A stretch of 10,469 nt of DNA, taken from NCBI GenBank assembly GCA_026770585.1, contig MU646625.1, forward strand, positions 199,880 to 210,348, read 5' to 3'. How positions within the stretch are numbered: position 1 is the stretch's first letter; each line of letters opens with the position of its first letter. Shown one piece after another: positions 8,075 through 10,226 of this stretch. Origin of the DNA: Baffinella frigidus (Eukaryota > Cryptophyceae > Cryptomonadales > Baffinellaceae). The notes under the pieces were generated by a model that did not search any database, had not been told where the DNA came from, and worked only from the letters and a program-made list of their open reading frames with translations. The position numbers and the translations under genes are program-made.

Positions 8075-10226
8075 GGTTAATTATTGAGGGTTGAGGGTTG
8101 ATGGTTGCGTGTACTGCCCCGCTACCGCACACACTTGCCGTGTGCTGTTTGGAGTGCGGGGTACCATGACCGGTCAAGCTTCTTCTTCGCTTTTTGGTTT
8201 CTCTCGATACAGGTCCTAAATGAGGCCCTTGAGCCTTGAGATGAGTGATACAAAAGTCCATGAGCCTTAAGAAACGAGCCCGCCTCAGAAACGTGAGCTA
8301 CGCTTCCGTACACGGCGTGATAGCTCTATGGTCGATTCAGACTGCGTGGCCCTCGCGTTCCCTCCTGCAGGCACACCCGATCCTGATTGGTTCGACCCTG
8401 GAGCTAGAAAGTGCTTTCTGAGGTTGAGGTGAGTTGACTTATTGTAGAATTCGGGTTGGCTTGGATTTTTTGAGGGTCGGGTAGCGCGGAAATCTGACGA
8501 AAAAGCGCCGTTTTTGTCATCTTATGTGTGGGGGATGCTATGGTGTCATCAACATCATGCATAACATAGCATCAAAGTGCGGTGGCCACAAACCCTAAGC
8601 TCTAAACACTCAACACTAAAACCTTGAAACATAAACCTCGCAGGGGCTGAACGCGTTCTTCCCAGCGCTGCTTCTCGACTTCCGACTCCTTTTCCGGTAC
8701 ACCCTACGCCCTACACCCCTCAAACCCAAAACCCAAAACCCGAAACACAAAACACAAAACACAAAACAAAAAACACAAAACACAAAACCCAACACCTACC
8801 ACCAAACCTCTAACCCCTACACCCTGAACTGTATCCCGCAGACACTCCCATACCCTGAACCGTATCCCGCAGGCACTCATGCACCCTGAACCCCAAGCCC
8901 GAAACAGCCACTCAGCAGACACTCTAAACCCTAACCCCTAAACCCTAAGCCCACACCCAAAACCCTACCCCGTAACCCCTACACCCTGAACGTATACCGC
9001 AGACACTCCCACAACCTGAACCTTATCCCGCAAGCACTCATGCACACCCTGAACTCCAACCCCGCAACAGGCACTCAACAGACACGTGGGTGGGCATAGG
9101 CGTCCTCCTCGCCGTCCCGTTCCTCTGGCTGCTCTGCAGAGCCTTTCAGGTATGTGTCGAAGGTCAAATGGTTCACGCAATTTGGTGTGACAGGGCTCCT
9201 TTCCGCTCCGAATTTGACGGATGAGTACCGGATATTCAGCACGTTAACTTCTGGGATAGGCGTGCTCCTCGGCGTCCCGTTCCTCTGGCTTCTCTTTAGA
9301 ACCTTCCAGGTACCATCCACCCCATCGCAACCCCTAACCACACGGTGCGCTTCGCAGAACGGTCCATTTTGTTCCAGAAAATCCCTTCGTAGCCCGTTGT
9401 GTTATGTTGTGTGATGGGCTACGGATGGATTTTCTGGTGTGTGATGGGCCCACTGTGTGATGGGCACATCACACAGCAGTCCATTCGTAGCCCGCTGTGT
9501 GGTGTGTTTCCCGAGGCGGTTCTCCGCGATCAACAATCAACGCCCCCCCCCCCTTTCGGTAGAGACGCCCCGCAAGTAGCATGCGCTCGACCCTGGTCTT
9601 CCTTCTCGCGCCCGCTCTCGTTGGAAGGGCGCAAAATGACGATATTCTCTCTGTATAAGGGCGCGAAATGATGTCCCTCTTTTCCCTCTTTGAAAGGGCG
9701 CGAAATGATTCGCGTCGGTCGTGGCAGAGACGCCCCGCAAGTAGCACGCGCTCCACCCTGGTCTTCCTTCTCGCGCCCGCTCTCTTTCGGCAGGGCGCAA
9801 AATGATGATATTCACTCTGTGTAAGGGCGTGAAATGATTTTAGTCTCATAGTCTCATTTTATAAGGGCGCGAAACGATTATATGTGATCGTTTGGCAGAG
9901 ACGCCCCGCAAGTCGCATGCGCTGGACACTGGTCTTTCTTCTCGCACCCGCGCTCGCTTCAATGCTCTTCCTCCCTATCAATACATTGCATCTCAGATTT
10001 GGCTTGGCGTTGGCGCCGTTTCGTACGTTCACAACATGCCGGGATGTGTACCGGAAATTCCCTAGATGGACGCGCTGCACACAGATTATTTGATGTGACC
10101 ACATGACATGAACCATCAACGTCCCCCCTTCGGCAGAGACGCCCCGCAAGTCGCATGCGTTGGGCCTTGGTGTTTCTTCTCGCGCCCGCGCTCGCATCGA
10201 TGCTCTTCCTCCCGCTTCTCGCGCGC
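68..10226 (+). CDS. Split gene for a polytopic membrane protein (17-exon model, both ends open)
   Basis: The model joins 68-171, 981-1057, 1504-1625, 1683-1748, 2011-2126, 3216-3330, 3468-3602, 4105-4204, 5193-5241, 5451-5523, 5959-6021, 6354-6461, 6558-6627, 7831-7934, 8644-8696, 9240-9309 and 10137-10226. All exons are flanked by AG and GT, all 16 junctions are phase-compatible, and the 505 joined codons contain no stop. Exons 1-9 encode a helical, alanine- and glutamate-rich region of about 310 residues. Exons 10-17 encode about six hydrophobic segments, two of which (exons 10-11 and 13-14) are split by introns. No start or stop codon is in the window, so the gene continues on both sides. 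The multi-membrane-segment end recalls C-terminal regions of large protist membrane proteins, but I cannot name a family. Where several exon copies exist, I chose the one with intact splice sites and frame; others may be used. Confidence 0.75.
182..229 (+). pseudogene. Decayed copy of the exon 2 tail
   Basis: The segment around GTCAGTATGACAGC to CCGTTTGG aligns with the end of exon-2 copies B and C (TTCAGTGTGACAAC to CCGTGTGG). It carries in-frame TGA codons and lacks the donor GT. Two 30-bp repeat units follow it, as in the intact copies. Confidence 0.55.
227..297 (+). repeat. 30-bp tandem repeat, block A
   Basis: There are two units with ACCGCATAATATCTATCCAC-type cores, the cores lying exactly 30 bp apart (GCAT at 237, GCGT at 267). 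The same unit recurs at 643-740 and 842-960. Confidence 0.75.
308..469 (-). mobile_element. MITE-like element, full-length copy in reverse orientation
   Basis: The 162-bp element has inverted ends CCACACATCGGACTTCGAAG and CTTCAAAGCCCGCTGTGTGG. Its interior matches the reverse complement of the copy at 2631-2791 (TCCTAGG and the CCGTAGGG hairpin region). It has no coding capacity, so it would need a transposase supplied elsewhere. I see no clear target-site duplication. Confidence 0.75.
570..643 (+). CDS. Exon 2, alternative copy B
   Basis: It follows CTCCAGAG and ends at TTCG|GTAAAAAC, with phase 2 to 1, the same as copies C and D. It encodes [16 protein letters not shown], then DNYPEPPF. 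The EEYELP core is shared with copy D and the DN(Y/F)PE(P/F)P tail with copy C. It is open throughout and could replace copy D in a transcript. Using two copies together would break the frame. Confidence 0.5.
643..740 (+). repeat. 30-bp repeat, block B
   Basis: Three imperfect units start at about 643, 676 and 711. The first begins exactly at the exon-2 copy B donor (G|GTAAAAACC). Spacing here is 33-35 bp, looser than in block C. Confidence 0.7.
763..842 (+). CDS. Exon 2, alternative copy C
   Basis: It follows GAGTGCAG and ends at TGTG|GTAAACAC. It has 26 codons with phase 2 to 1, matching copies B and D. It encodes [19 protein letters not shown], then NFPEFPC. Its first 27 bases are identical to copy D, whereas its 3' half resembles copy B, so it looks like a recombinant of the two. 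Confidence 0.55.
842..960 (+). repeat. 30-bp repeat, block C (four exact-period units)
   Basis: Units start at 842, 872, 902 and 932, exactly 30 bp apart, each with (G)GTAA(A/G)-N-AC/TC-CGCAT at its start. Each unit therefore carries a donor-like G|GTAA. The block begins at the exon-2 copy C donor. Confidence 0.85.
981..1057 (+). CDS. Exon 2 (copy D, used in the model)
   Basis: It follows GAGTGCAG and ends at GCCG|GTACGCC, with 25 codons and phase 2 to 1. It encodes [16 protein letters not shown], then AADADPVCA. The single G at its end pairs with GG of exon 3 to give glycine. This copy is chosen because it lies nearest exon 3, but copies B and C fit equally well by phase. Confidence 0.65.
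1192..1270 (+). mobile_element. Degenerate right-half MITE fragment
   Basis: CTATGTCCGTGCGGGTGGC and CCGTAGGGTCCTA followed by GGATTATC match the right interior of the 2631-2791 element. Both terminal repeats are missing. Confidence 0.55.
1343..1392 (+). repeat. 28-bp tandem duplication
   Basis: TTACAAAATTTACAACAG plus ATGG occurs at 1343 and again at 1371, separated by CTTTGG. It is AT-rich and intronic. Confidence 0.85.
1504..1625 (+). CDS. Exon 3
   Basis: The exon has 2 nt plus 40 codons (phase 1 to 0), between CCGTCCGCAG and GAGAGAG|GTACAC. It reads [20 protein letters not shown], then [20 protein letters not shown]. It is helix-prone, with one moderately hydrophobic stretch, [10 protein letters not shown], too short for a confident membrane span. 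Base composition changes sharply at both ends. It is single-copy in this window. Confidence 0.75.
1626..1682 (+). other. Intron 3 with branch-point-like sequence
   Basis: This 57-nt intron runs from GTACAC to TTCGTAG. ATACTAAAC at about 1646 resembles a branch point. This is the shortest intron in the model. Confidence 0.55.
1683..1748 (+). CDS. Exon 4
   Basis: The exon has 22 codons, phase 0 to 0, ending at GAACAA|GTGCGAAG. The GTGCG donor recurs at exons 8 and 13. It encodes [20 protein letters not shown], then EQ, an amphipathic helix. The frame stays open past this donor ([11 protein letters not shown]), so a longer exon is possible. The shorter one keeps phase with exon 5. Confidence 0.55.
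1749..2010 (+). other. Intron 4 with TTTA microsatellite and GCGTCCCATCTGA repeats
   Basis: A (TTTA)n stretch lies at about 1795-1820. From 1881 to 2008, four to five diverged copies of a CTGCCGCGTCCCATCTGA-like unit follow. There is no further coding signal. Confidence 0.6.
2011..2126 (+). CDS. Exon 5
   Basis: The exon has 38 codons plus AG (phase 0 to 2), between GCGTCCAG and CTCAG|GTTTTG. It reads [20 protein letters not shown], then [18 protein letters not shown]. It is a probable amphipathic helical region with regularly spaced hydrophobic residues. Its final AG joins the first base of exon 6 (G) to encode arginine. Confidence 0.75.
2148..2213 (-). mobile_element. Truncated MITE copy, reverse orientation
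   Basis: It begins CCACACAGCGGACTTCAAAG and continues through ACCCCTAAGAG to GGACCCTACGGTA, then stops abruptly at the start of a dispersed repeat (2218). Only one terminal repeat is present. Confidence 0.7.
2333..2487. repeat. Long two-tier inverted repeat
   Basis: The outer arms 2333-2358 and 2462-2487 are complementary at 25 of 26 positions. Inside them, 2368-2387 pairs perfectly with 2419-2438, and 2391-2402 pairs with 2404-2415 around a single A. The result would be a hairpin with a small symmetrical 3x3 internal loop. It lies in intron 5. I see no terminal CACACAGCGG, so it is not the MITE described elsewhere. Confidence 0.9.
2520..2547. repeat. Short palindrome next to the long inverted repeat
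   Basis: CTGAACGGA (2520-2528) is the exact complement of TCCGTTCAG (2539-2547), with a 10-nt loop. Confidence 0.8.
2631..2791 (+). mobile_element. MITE-like element, reference copy
   Basis: This 161-bp element has 27-bp terminal inverted repeats (2631-2657 and 2765-2791) that differ at two positions. Its ends are CCACACAGCGG and CCGCTGTGTGG. The interior contains a second hairpin, CCCTACGG/CCGTAGGG. It has no ORF of note. The 3' end abuts exon-6 copy 1 exactly, removing that copy's acceptor. No target-site duplication is evident. Confidence 0.85.
2792..2842 (+). pseudogene. Exon 6, copy 1 (acceptor lost to MITE)
   Basis: It encodes [19 protein letters not shown] in the exon-6 frame, with mostly third-position differences from the other copies. 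It starts one base after the MITE end, with no AG in front. It then runs into the dispersed TTGACATGCTGGG-type repeat and has no phase-0 donor. Confidence 0.65.
2915..2975 (+). pseudogene. Exon 6, copy 2
   Basis: It follows CCCCCCTCAG and encodes [20 protein letters not shown]. The acceptor is good, but no donor gives phase 0. A GTACAC at 2999 would give phase 1. Confidence 0.6.
3049..3152 (+). pseudogene. Exon 6, copy 3
   Basis: It follows CCCCCTCAG and encodes [20 protein letters not shown], then [13 protein letters not shown]. Relative to copy 4 it has one extra codon (a 3-nt indel) and many third-position changes. I find no convincing donor before the 22-bp repeat at 3157. Confidence 0.6.
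3157..3203 (+). repeat. Tandem CTCTCTGTTAACGGATTTTT pair
   Basis: Two adjacent units of about 22 bp lie upstream of the exon 6 acceptor. The GTTAAC core could serve as a branch point, but that is a guess. Confidence 0.75.
3216..3330 (+). CDS. Exon 6 (copy 4, used in the model)
   Basis: The exon has 1 nt plus 38 codons (phase 2 to 0), between CCTCGCAG and GCTGCG|GTACACC. It reads [20 protein letters not shown], then [18 protein letters not shown]. It is polar, serine/proline-rich and probably a loop, with NSS and NGS as possible glycosylation sites. It is the only one of four copies with both an acceptor and a phase-matched donor. The intron starts directly with telomere-like CCCTAAACCC. Confidence 0.7.
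3331..3467 (+). other. Intron 6: CCCGAAA/CACGAAA repeats and branch-point-like CTAAC
   Basis: Heptamers change from CCCTAAA to CCCGAAA to CACGAAA across 3336-3392. Two copies of AGCACAGTTGACTAA follow (3402 and 3432). GACTAAC at 3441-3447 lies about 20 nt before the AG at 3467, the right place for a branch point. Confidence 0.65.
3468..3602 (+). CDS. Exon 7
   Basis: The exon has 45 codons, phase 0 to 0, between AAACCAG and CTCGAG|GTGCCT. It begins [17 protein letters not shown] and ends [12 protein letters not shown]. The middle is Gly/Ala-rich ([16 protein letters not shown]) and might be a weak membrane or signal-anchor-like helix. Reading phase is kept with exons 6 and 8. Fragments of further copies lie at 3754-3777 and 3848-3870. 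Confidence 0.7.
3615..3673 (+). repeat. Dispersed repeat, CTCACNNGGGTTGCCTG to TTGGGTTTGCGGT type
   Basis: It matches 2218-2277 and 2829-2880 over about 55 bp. The shorter core TTGACATGCTGGG occurs at several other intronic places (see findings). Confidence 0.65.
3754..3870 (+). pseudogene. Fragments of exon 7 copies
   Basis: GGCGTGTGCTGCGGCGCC (about 3758-3775) repeats the middle of exon 7. GCGCTCCTGCTCCTGCCCAAG|GTGCGG (3850 on) repeats its end, ALLLLPK in place of ALLLLLE, with a good donor. The connecting part is missing. Confidence 0.5.
4105..4204 (+). CDS. Exon 8
   Basis: The exon has 33 codons plus 1 nt (phase 0 to 1), between ACGTGCAG and GGCTG|GTGCGC. It reads [20 protein letters not shown], then [13 protein letters not shown]. 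It is charged, alpha-helical and possibly coiled coil. The last G joins GG of exon 9 to give glycine. Confidence 0.75.
4209..4339 (+). repeat. Two short tandem duplications
   Basis: A 27-bp unit (GCTAGCAGACTATT and onward) occurs at 4209 and 4236. A 28-bp unit (TACGGCAGTTGCTTAGATGG) occurs at 4285 and 4313. Both are intronic. Confidence 0.85.
4373..4523 (+). mobile_element. MITE copy lacking its outer left end
   Basis: It runs from GGCTACGAAGGGAG through the CCTACGGG/CCGTAGGG hairpin to CCTTCGAAGTCCGCTGTGTGG. It is very similar to 2631-2791 but lacks the first ~10 bases (CCACACAGCG). Confidence 0.8.
4575..4629 (-). repeat. Short G-rich telomere-like block
   Basis: TTGAGGGTTTAGG and GGGTTGAGGGTTCATGG are telomere-like heptamers in the opposite orientation to most others here. 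The block ends directly at the second exon 8 copy. Confidence 0.65.
4630..4693 (+). CDS. Exon 8, second copy (5'-truncated)
   Basis: It encodes [21 protein letters not shown], preceded by AAAG and ending at GGCTG|GTGTGC with the same phases (0 to 1) as 4105-4204. It lacks the EEEGVERR start. Differences from the first copy include four synonymous and five replacement codons, so it is either an alternative exon or a drifting copy. Confidence 0.5.
4694..4983 (+). other. Intronic stretch with degenerate CCCTACA repeats
   Basis: It contains AAACCCGAAAAATC- and CCCTACACCCTAAAC-type repeats (about 4785-4864). ATTCGACGGTGCGT (4875) recurs at 5168, showing that 4875-5032 and 5168-5241 derive from one duplicated region. 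No other gene is visible. Confidence 0.5.
4984..5032 (+). CDS. Exon 9, alternative copy
   Basis: It encodes [16 protein letters not shown] after TCTCTGCAG, phase 1 to 2. The position of the donor reads GC (CGAAA|GCAGC) instead of GT. Five of six codon differences from 5193-5241 are synonymous, so it was under coding constraint until recently. Confidence 0.5.
5193..5241 (+). CDS. Exon 9 (copy used in the model)
   Basis: The exon has 2 nt, 15 codons and 2 nt (phase 1 to 2), between CTCGGCAG and AGGAA|GTCTTACC. It encodes [16 protein letters not shown], helical like exon 8, and the joined helix may be coiled coil. The donor is weak apart from GT. Phase matches exons 8 and 10. Confidence 0.65.
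5242..5450 (+). repeat. Intron 9: CCCGAAA repeat array
   Basis: About 5269-5412 is a run of CCCGAAA heptamers drifting to CCTGAAA and CCCCAAA. It ends at ACCTGCGCAG. The long ORFs here are translated repeat. Confidence 0.8.
5451..5523 (+). CDS. Exon 10
   Basis: The exon has 1 nt plus 24 codons (phase 2 to 0), between CTGCGCAG and GTTGCG|GTGCTC. It encodes [20 protein letters not shown], then VGVA. The C-terminal half begins the first hydrophobic segment, completed by exon 11. Confidence 0.75.
5524..5740 (+). repeat. AACCCA hexamer array in intron 10
   Basis: CCCTACA heptamers give way to about 18 AACCCA hexamers (5577-5690). Read in one frame this looks like a Lys-Pro repeat protein, but it is a satellite inside an intron. 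Confidence 0.85.
5741..5791 (+). pseudogene. Exon 11, copy 1
   Basis: It encodes [16 protein letters not shown] followed by a stop. No AG precedes it (CACAT|GTTC). It is a decayed copy. Confidence 0.6.
5792..5958 (+). repeat. Telomere-like tract with exon 11 copy 2 fragment
   Basis: CCCTAAA and CCCAACA heptamers flank GGCTAGTACTCCTCCTTGTC (about 5905-5930), a short exon 11 remnant (LVLLLVSGL). Confidence 0.65.
5959..6021 (+). CDS. Exon 11 (copy 3, used in the model)
   Basis: The exon has 21 codons, phase 0 to 0, after ACCTGCAG. It encodes [20 protein letters not shown], then H, a clear membrane span continuing from exon 10. The donor is uncertain: CAT|GTCTAC is taken because it keeps phase. 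The bases after it (GTCTACGGGAGCGCC) also resemble the start of exon 12 (GTCTACACGGGG), so this copy may be fused to a remnant of exon 12. Confidence 0.65.
6022..6353 (+). repeat. Intron 11: CCATAAA then CCCCAAA arrays
   Basis: A stretch of CCATAAA/CCATACA (6050-6185) passes into CCCTAAA and then into uniform CCCCAAA (6269-6347). The array stops six bases before the acceptor CAACAG. Confidence 0.9.
6354..6461 (+). CDS. Exon 12
   Basis: The exon has 36 codons, phase 0 to 0, between CTCAACAG and CCGCGG|GTAACC. It encodes [20 protein letters not shown], then [16 protein letters not shown]. The first half is a Trp-rich membrane span and the second a basic tail, probably cytosolic by the positive-inside rule. 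A partial copy without the following intron is fused to exon 13 copy 2 (6779-6793). Confidence 0.8.
6462..6557 (+). other. Intron 12, 96 nt, absent from a downstream copy
   Basis: It begins GTAACCTC and ends CCCACGCAG. The copy at 6779-6869 has the flanking exon sequences joined precisely (CGCCCCCGG next to GTGATCG), which independently fixes both splice sites. Confidence 0.85.
6558..6627 (+). CDS. Exon 13 (copy 1, used in the model)
   Basis: The exon has 23 codons plus 1 nt (phase 0 to 1), between CCACGCAG and GTCGAAG|GTGCGC. It encodes [20 protein letters not shown], then AVE. The end starts a membrane span completed by exon 14 ([19 protein letters not shown]). Three copies exist. Confidence 0.8.
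6779..6869 (+). pseudogene. Fused exon 12-13 copy lacking the intron
   Basis: LKRPR is joined directly to [20 protein letters not shown], then FDAVE, and the donor GTCGAAG|GTGCG is intact. Compared with 6558-6627 it has seven synonymous differences, one replacement and an in-frame 6-nt insertion. No acceptor AG lies in front, so it is probably not spliced in on its own. Confidence 0.65.
7098..7159 (+). pseudogene. Exon 13, copy 3
   Basis: It encodes [20 protein letters not shown], with donor GTCGATG|GTGCG. The N-terminal VIEPSM is replaced and the AG at 7097 gives the wrong phase for exon 12, so it is probably a 5'-truncated copy. Confidence 0.6.
7260..7372 (+). repeat. CCAACCCTA-type array before exon 14 copy 1
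   Basis: ACCAACCCTACCAACCC units make up the 3' part of an intron, ending CTGACCCAG. Confidence 0.8.
7373..7443 (+). pseudogene. Exon 14, copy 1, cut by a MITE
   Basis: It follows GACCCAG and encodes [20 protein letters not shown], then TPL, in the correct phase. It is then joined, at a shared AACCCCCCT, to the right half of the MITE. The C-terminal part is lost. Confidence 0.7.
7434..7529 (+). mobile_element. Right half of a MITE fused to exon 14 copy 1
   Basis: It runs from AACCCCCCTATATCCCTACGG through CCGTAGGG to CTTCAAAGTCCGCTGTGTGG. It corresponds to the right half of 2631-2791. Confidence 0.8.
7568..7652 (+). pseudogene. Exon 14, copy 2, with a stop
   Basis: It follows CGACCAG. The second full codon is TAG (CTG TAG), then [20 protein letters not shown] continues. 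The early stop indicates decay in this frame. Confidence 0.65.
7653..7830 (+). repeat. CCTACCAACCCTACC-type intronic tract
   Basis: Irregular telomere-like units at 7655-7725 and 7797-7828 surround about 70 bp of unique sequence. The tract ends at CCAACCAG before exon 14 copy 3. Confidence 0.65.
7831..7934 (+). CDS. Exon 14 (copy 3, used in the model)
   Basis: The exon has 2 nt plus 34 codons (phase 1 to 0), between CAACCAG and CCTGCG|GTACTAG. It encodes [20 protein letters not shown], then [14 protein letters not shown]. The start completes a membrane span from exon 13; the middle IPYDSSGL is probably a loop. It is the only full-length, stop-free copy of three. Confidence 0.75.
7937..8107 (-). 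repeat. TTGAGGG array, G-rich on the + strand
   Basis: About twenty heptamers of TTGAGGG with TTGATGG and TTCAGGG variants. It is the largest block in which the telomere-like repeat is inverted relative to the others. It begins two bases after the exon 14 donor. Confidence 0.9.
8108..8340 (+). other. Intronic stretch with a strong acceptor-like site but no open exon
   Basis: A pyrimidine-rich run (8177-8207) precedes GATACAG|GTCC at 8216, and AAAC|GTGAGC lies at 8291. All three frames between them carry stops, so no exon is called. Confidence 0.45.
8341..8428 (+). CDS. Possible alternative exon 14/15
   Basis: It lies between GATTCAG and the consensus donor TTGAG|GTGAGTT, with phase 1 to 2, equal to exons 14 plus 15 together. 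It encodes [20 protein letters not shown], then ARKCFLRL. The CVALAFPPA part aligns with the end of exon 14 (HAALTLPPA). It could replace exons 14-15, or be a rearranged copy with a 3' extension. Confidence 0.45.
8429..8643 (+). other. Intron with two hairpins
   Basis: 8495-8519 folds on itself (TGACGAAAAAG opposite CGTTTTTGTCA, with a G-T pair and one mismatch). GATGCTATG (8534) pairs with CATAGCATC (8565-8573). AACACTAAAACC-type repeats precede the acceptor CTCGCAG. Confidence 0.6.
8644..8696 (+). CDS. Exon 15
   Basis: The exon has 17 codons plus 2 nt (phase 0 to 2), between CCTCGCAG and TTTTCCG|GTACACCC. It encodes [17 protein letters not shown], which continues LTLPPA of exon 14 into a hydrophobic segment. 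The intron starts directly with telomere-like repeats. It is single-copy. Confidence 0.7.
8697..9070 (+). repeat. Intron 15: telomere-like repeats with a 162-bp tandem duplication
   Basis: ACACAAA and CCCGAAA heptamers lie at 8709-8790. ACACCCTGAAC followed by TATNCCGCAGACACTCCC starts at 8819 and again at 8981, a period of 162. Each copy ends in AACAG(C)CACTCA-CAGACAC. In the second copy this is the start of exon 16 copy 1; the first is a truncated start. Confidence 0.75.
9071..9149 (+). CDS. Exon 16, alternative copy 1
   Basis: The exon has 1 nt plus 26 codons (phase 2 to 0), between CCGCAACAG and TTTCAG|GTATGT. It encodes [20 protein letters not shown], then LCRAFQ, a membrane span. Its phases equal those of 9240-9309, so the two are interchangeable but cannot both be included. 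Confidence 0.65.
9150..9239 (+). other. 90-nt intron between the two exon 16 copies
   Basis: It begins GTATGTGTC and ends CGGATATTCAG. It has no telomere-like repeats, unlike most introns here. Confidence 0.6.
9240..9309 (+). CDS. Exon 16 (copy 2, used in the model)
   Basis: The exon has 1 nt plus 23 codons (phase 2 to 0), between ATATTCAG and TTCCAG|GTACCA. It encodes [20 protein letters not shown], then TFQ. From GIGV onward it differs from copy 1 by four synonymous and three replacement codons. It forms a membrane span followed by the basic start of exon 17. Confidence 0.7.
9374..9502. mobile_element. MITE end fragments in palindromic arrangement
   Basis: 9374-9437 is an inverted pair (CCAGAAAATCC to GGATTTTCTGG) whose arms contain the MITE end CTTCGTAGCCCGTTGTGT. 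CTGTGTGATG (9453) pairs with CATCACACAG (9467-9476). Another end, ATTCGTAGCCCGCTGTGTGG, lies at 9483-9502. No MITE interior is present. Confidence 0.7.
9563..9621 (+). pseudogene. Exon 17, copy 1 (3'-truncated)
   Basis: It follows CTTTCGGTAG and encodes [20 protein letters not shown]. It then passes into GGGCGCGAAATGAT repeats. The frame ends soon after. Confidence 0.6.
9625..9878 (+). repeat. AAGGGCGCGAAATGAT repeated motif, six copies
   Basis: Copies start at 9625, 9657, 9694, 9791, 9823 and 9863, with small variations (CAAAATGA, GTGAAATG). They form two groups of three, one after each truncated exon 17 copy, so a unit of about 165-171 bp has been duplicated. GGCGCGAAA matches the textbook E2F-site core, which may be chance. 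Confidence 0.8.
9728..9785 (+). pseudogene. Exon 17, copy 2 (3'-truncated)
   Basis: It follows CGTGGCAG and encodes [20 protein letters not shown], then RQGAK and a stop. It is very close to copy 1 and was duplicated with the motif array. Confidence 0.6.
9899..9978 (+). CDS. Exon 17, alternative copy 3
   Basis: It follows GTTTGGCAG and encodes [20 protein letters not shown], then SMLFLP. Over 26 codons it differs from copy 4 by seven synonymous changes and one replacement (T/A). No clear donor follows CTCTTCCTCCCT, so its 3' end is uncertain and it may not be functional. Confidence 0.5.
10137..10226 (+). CDS. Exon 17 (copy 4, used in the model)
   Basis: The exon has 30 codons, phase 0 to 0, between CTTCGGCAG and GCGCGC|GTCGGC. 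It encodes [20 protein letters not shown], then [10 protein letters not shown]. The start is basic, then there is a strong membrane span. Phase matches exon 16. The donor is weak beyond GT, so the exon might extend further. Confidence 0.7.

Noticed and set aside
8216-8291. Exon between GATACAG and GTGAGC
   Set aside because: Splice-like signals are good, but stops occur in all three frames, so it is not coding as it stands.
9469-9849. Minus-strand ORFs with duplicated ERAREGRPG-like segments
   Set aside because: They are reverse readings of exon 17 copies and the GGGCGCGAAATGAT array. The synonymous pattern supports the + frame.
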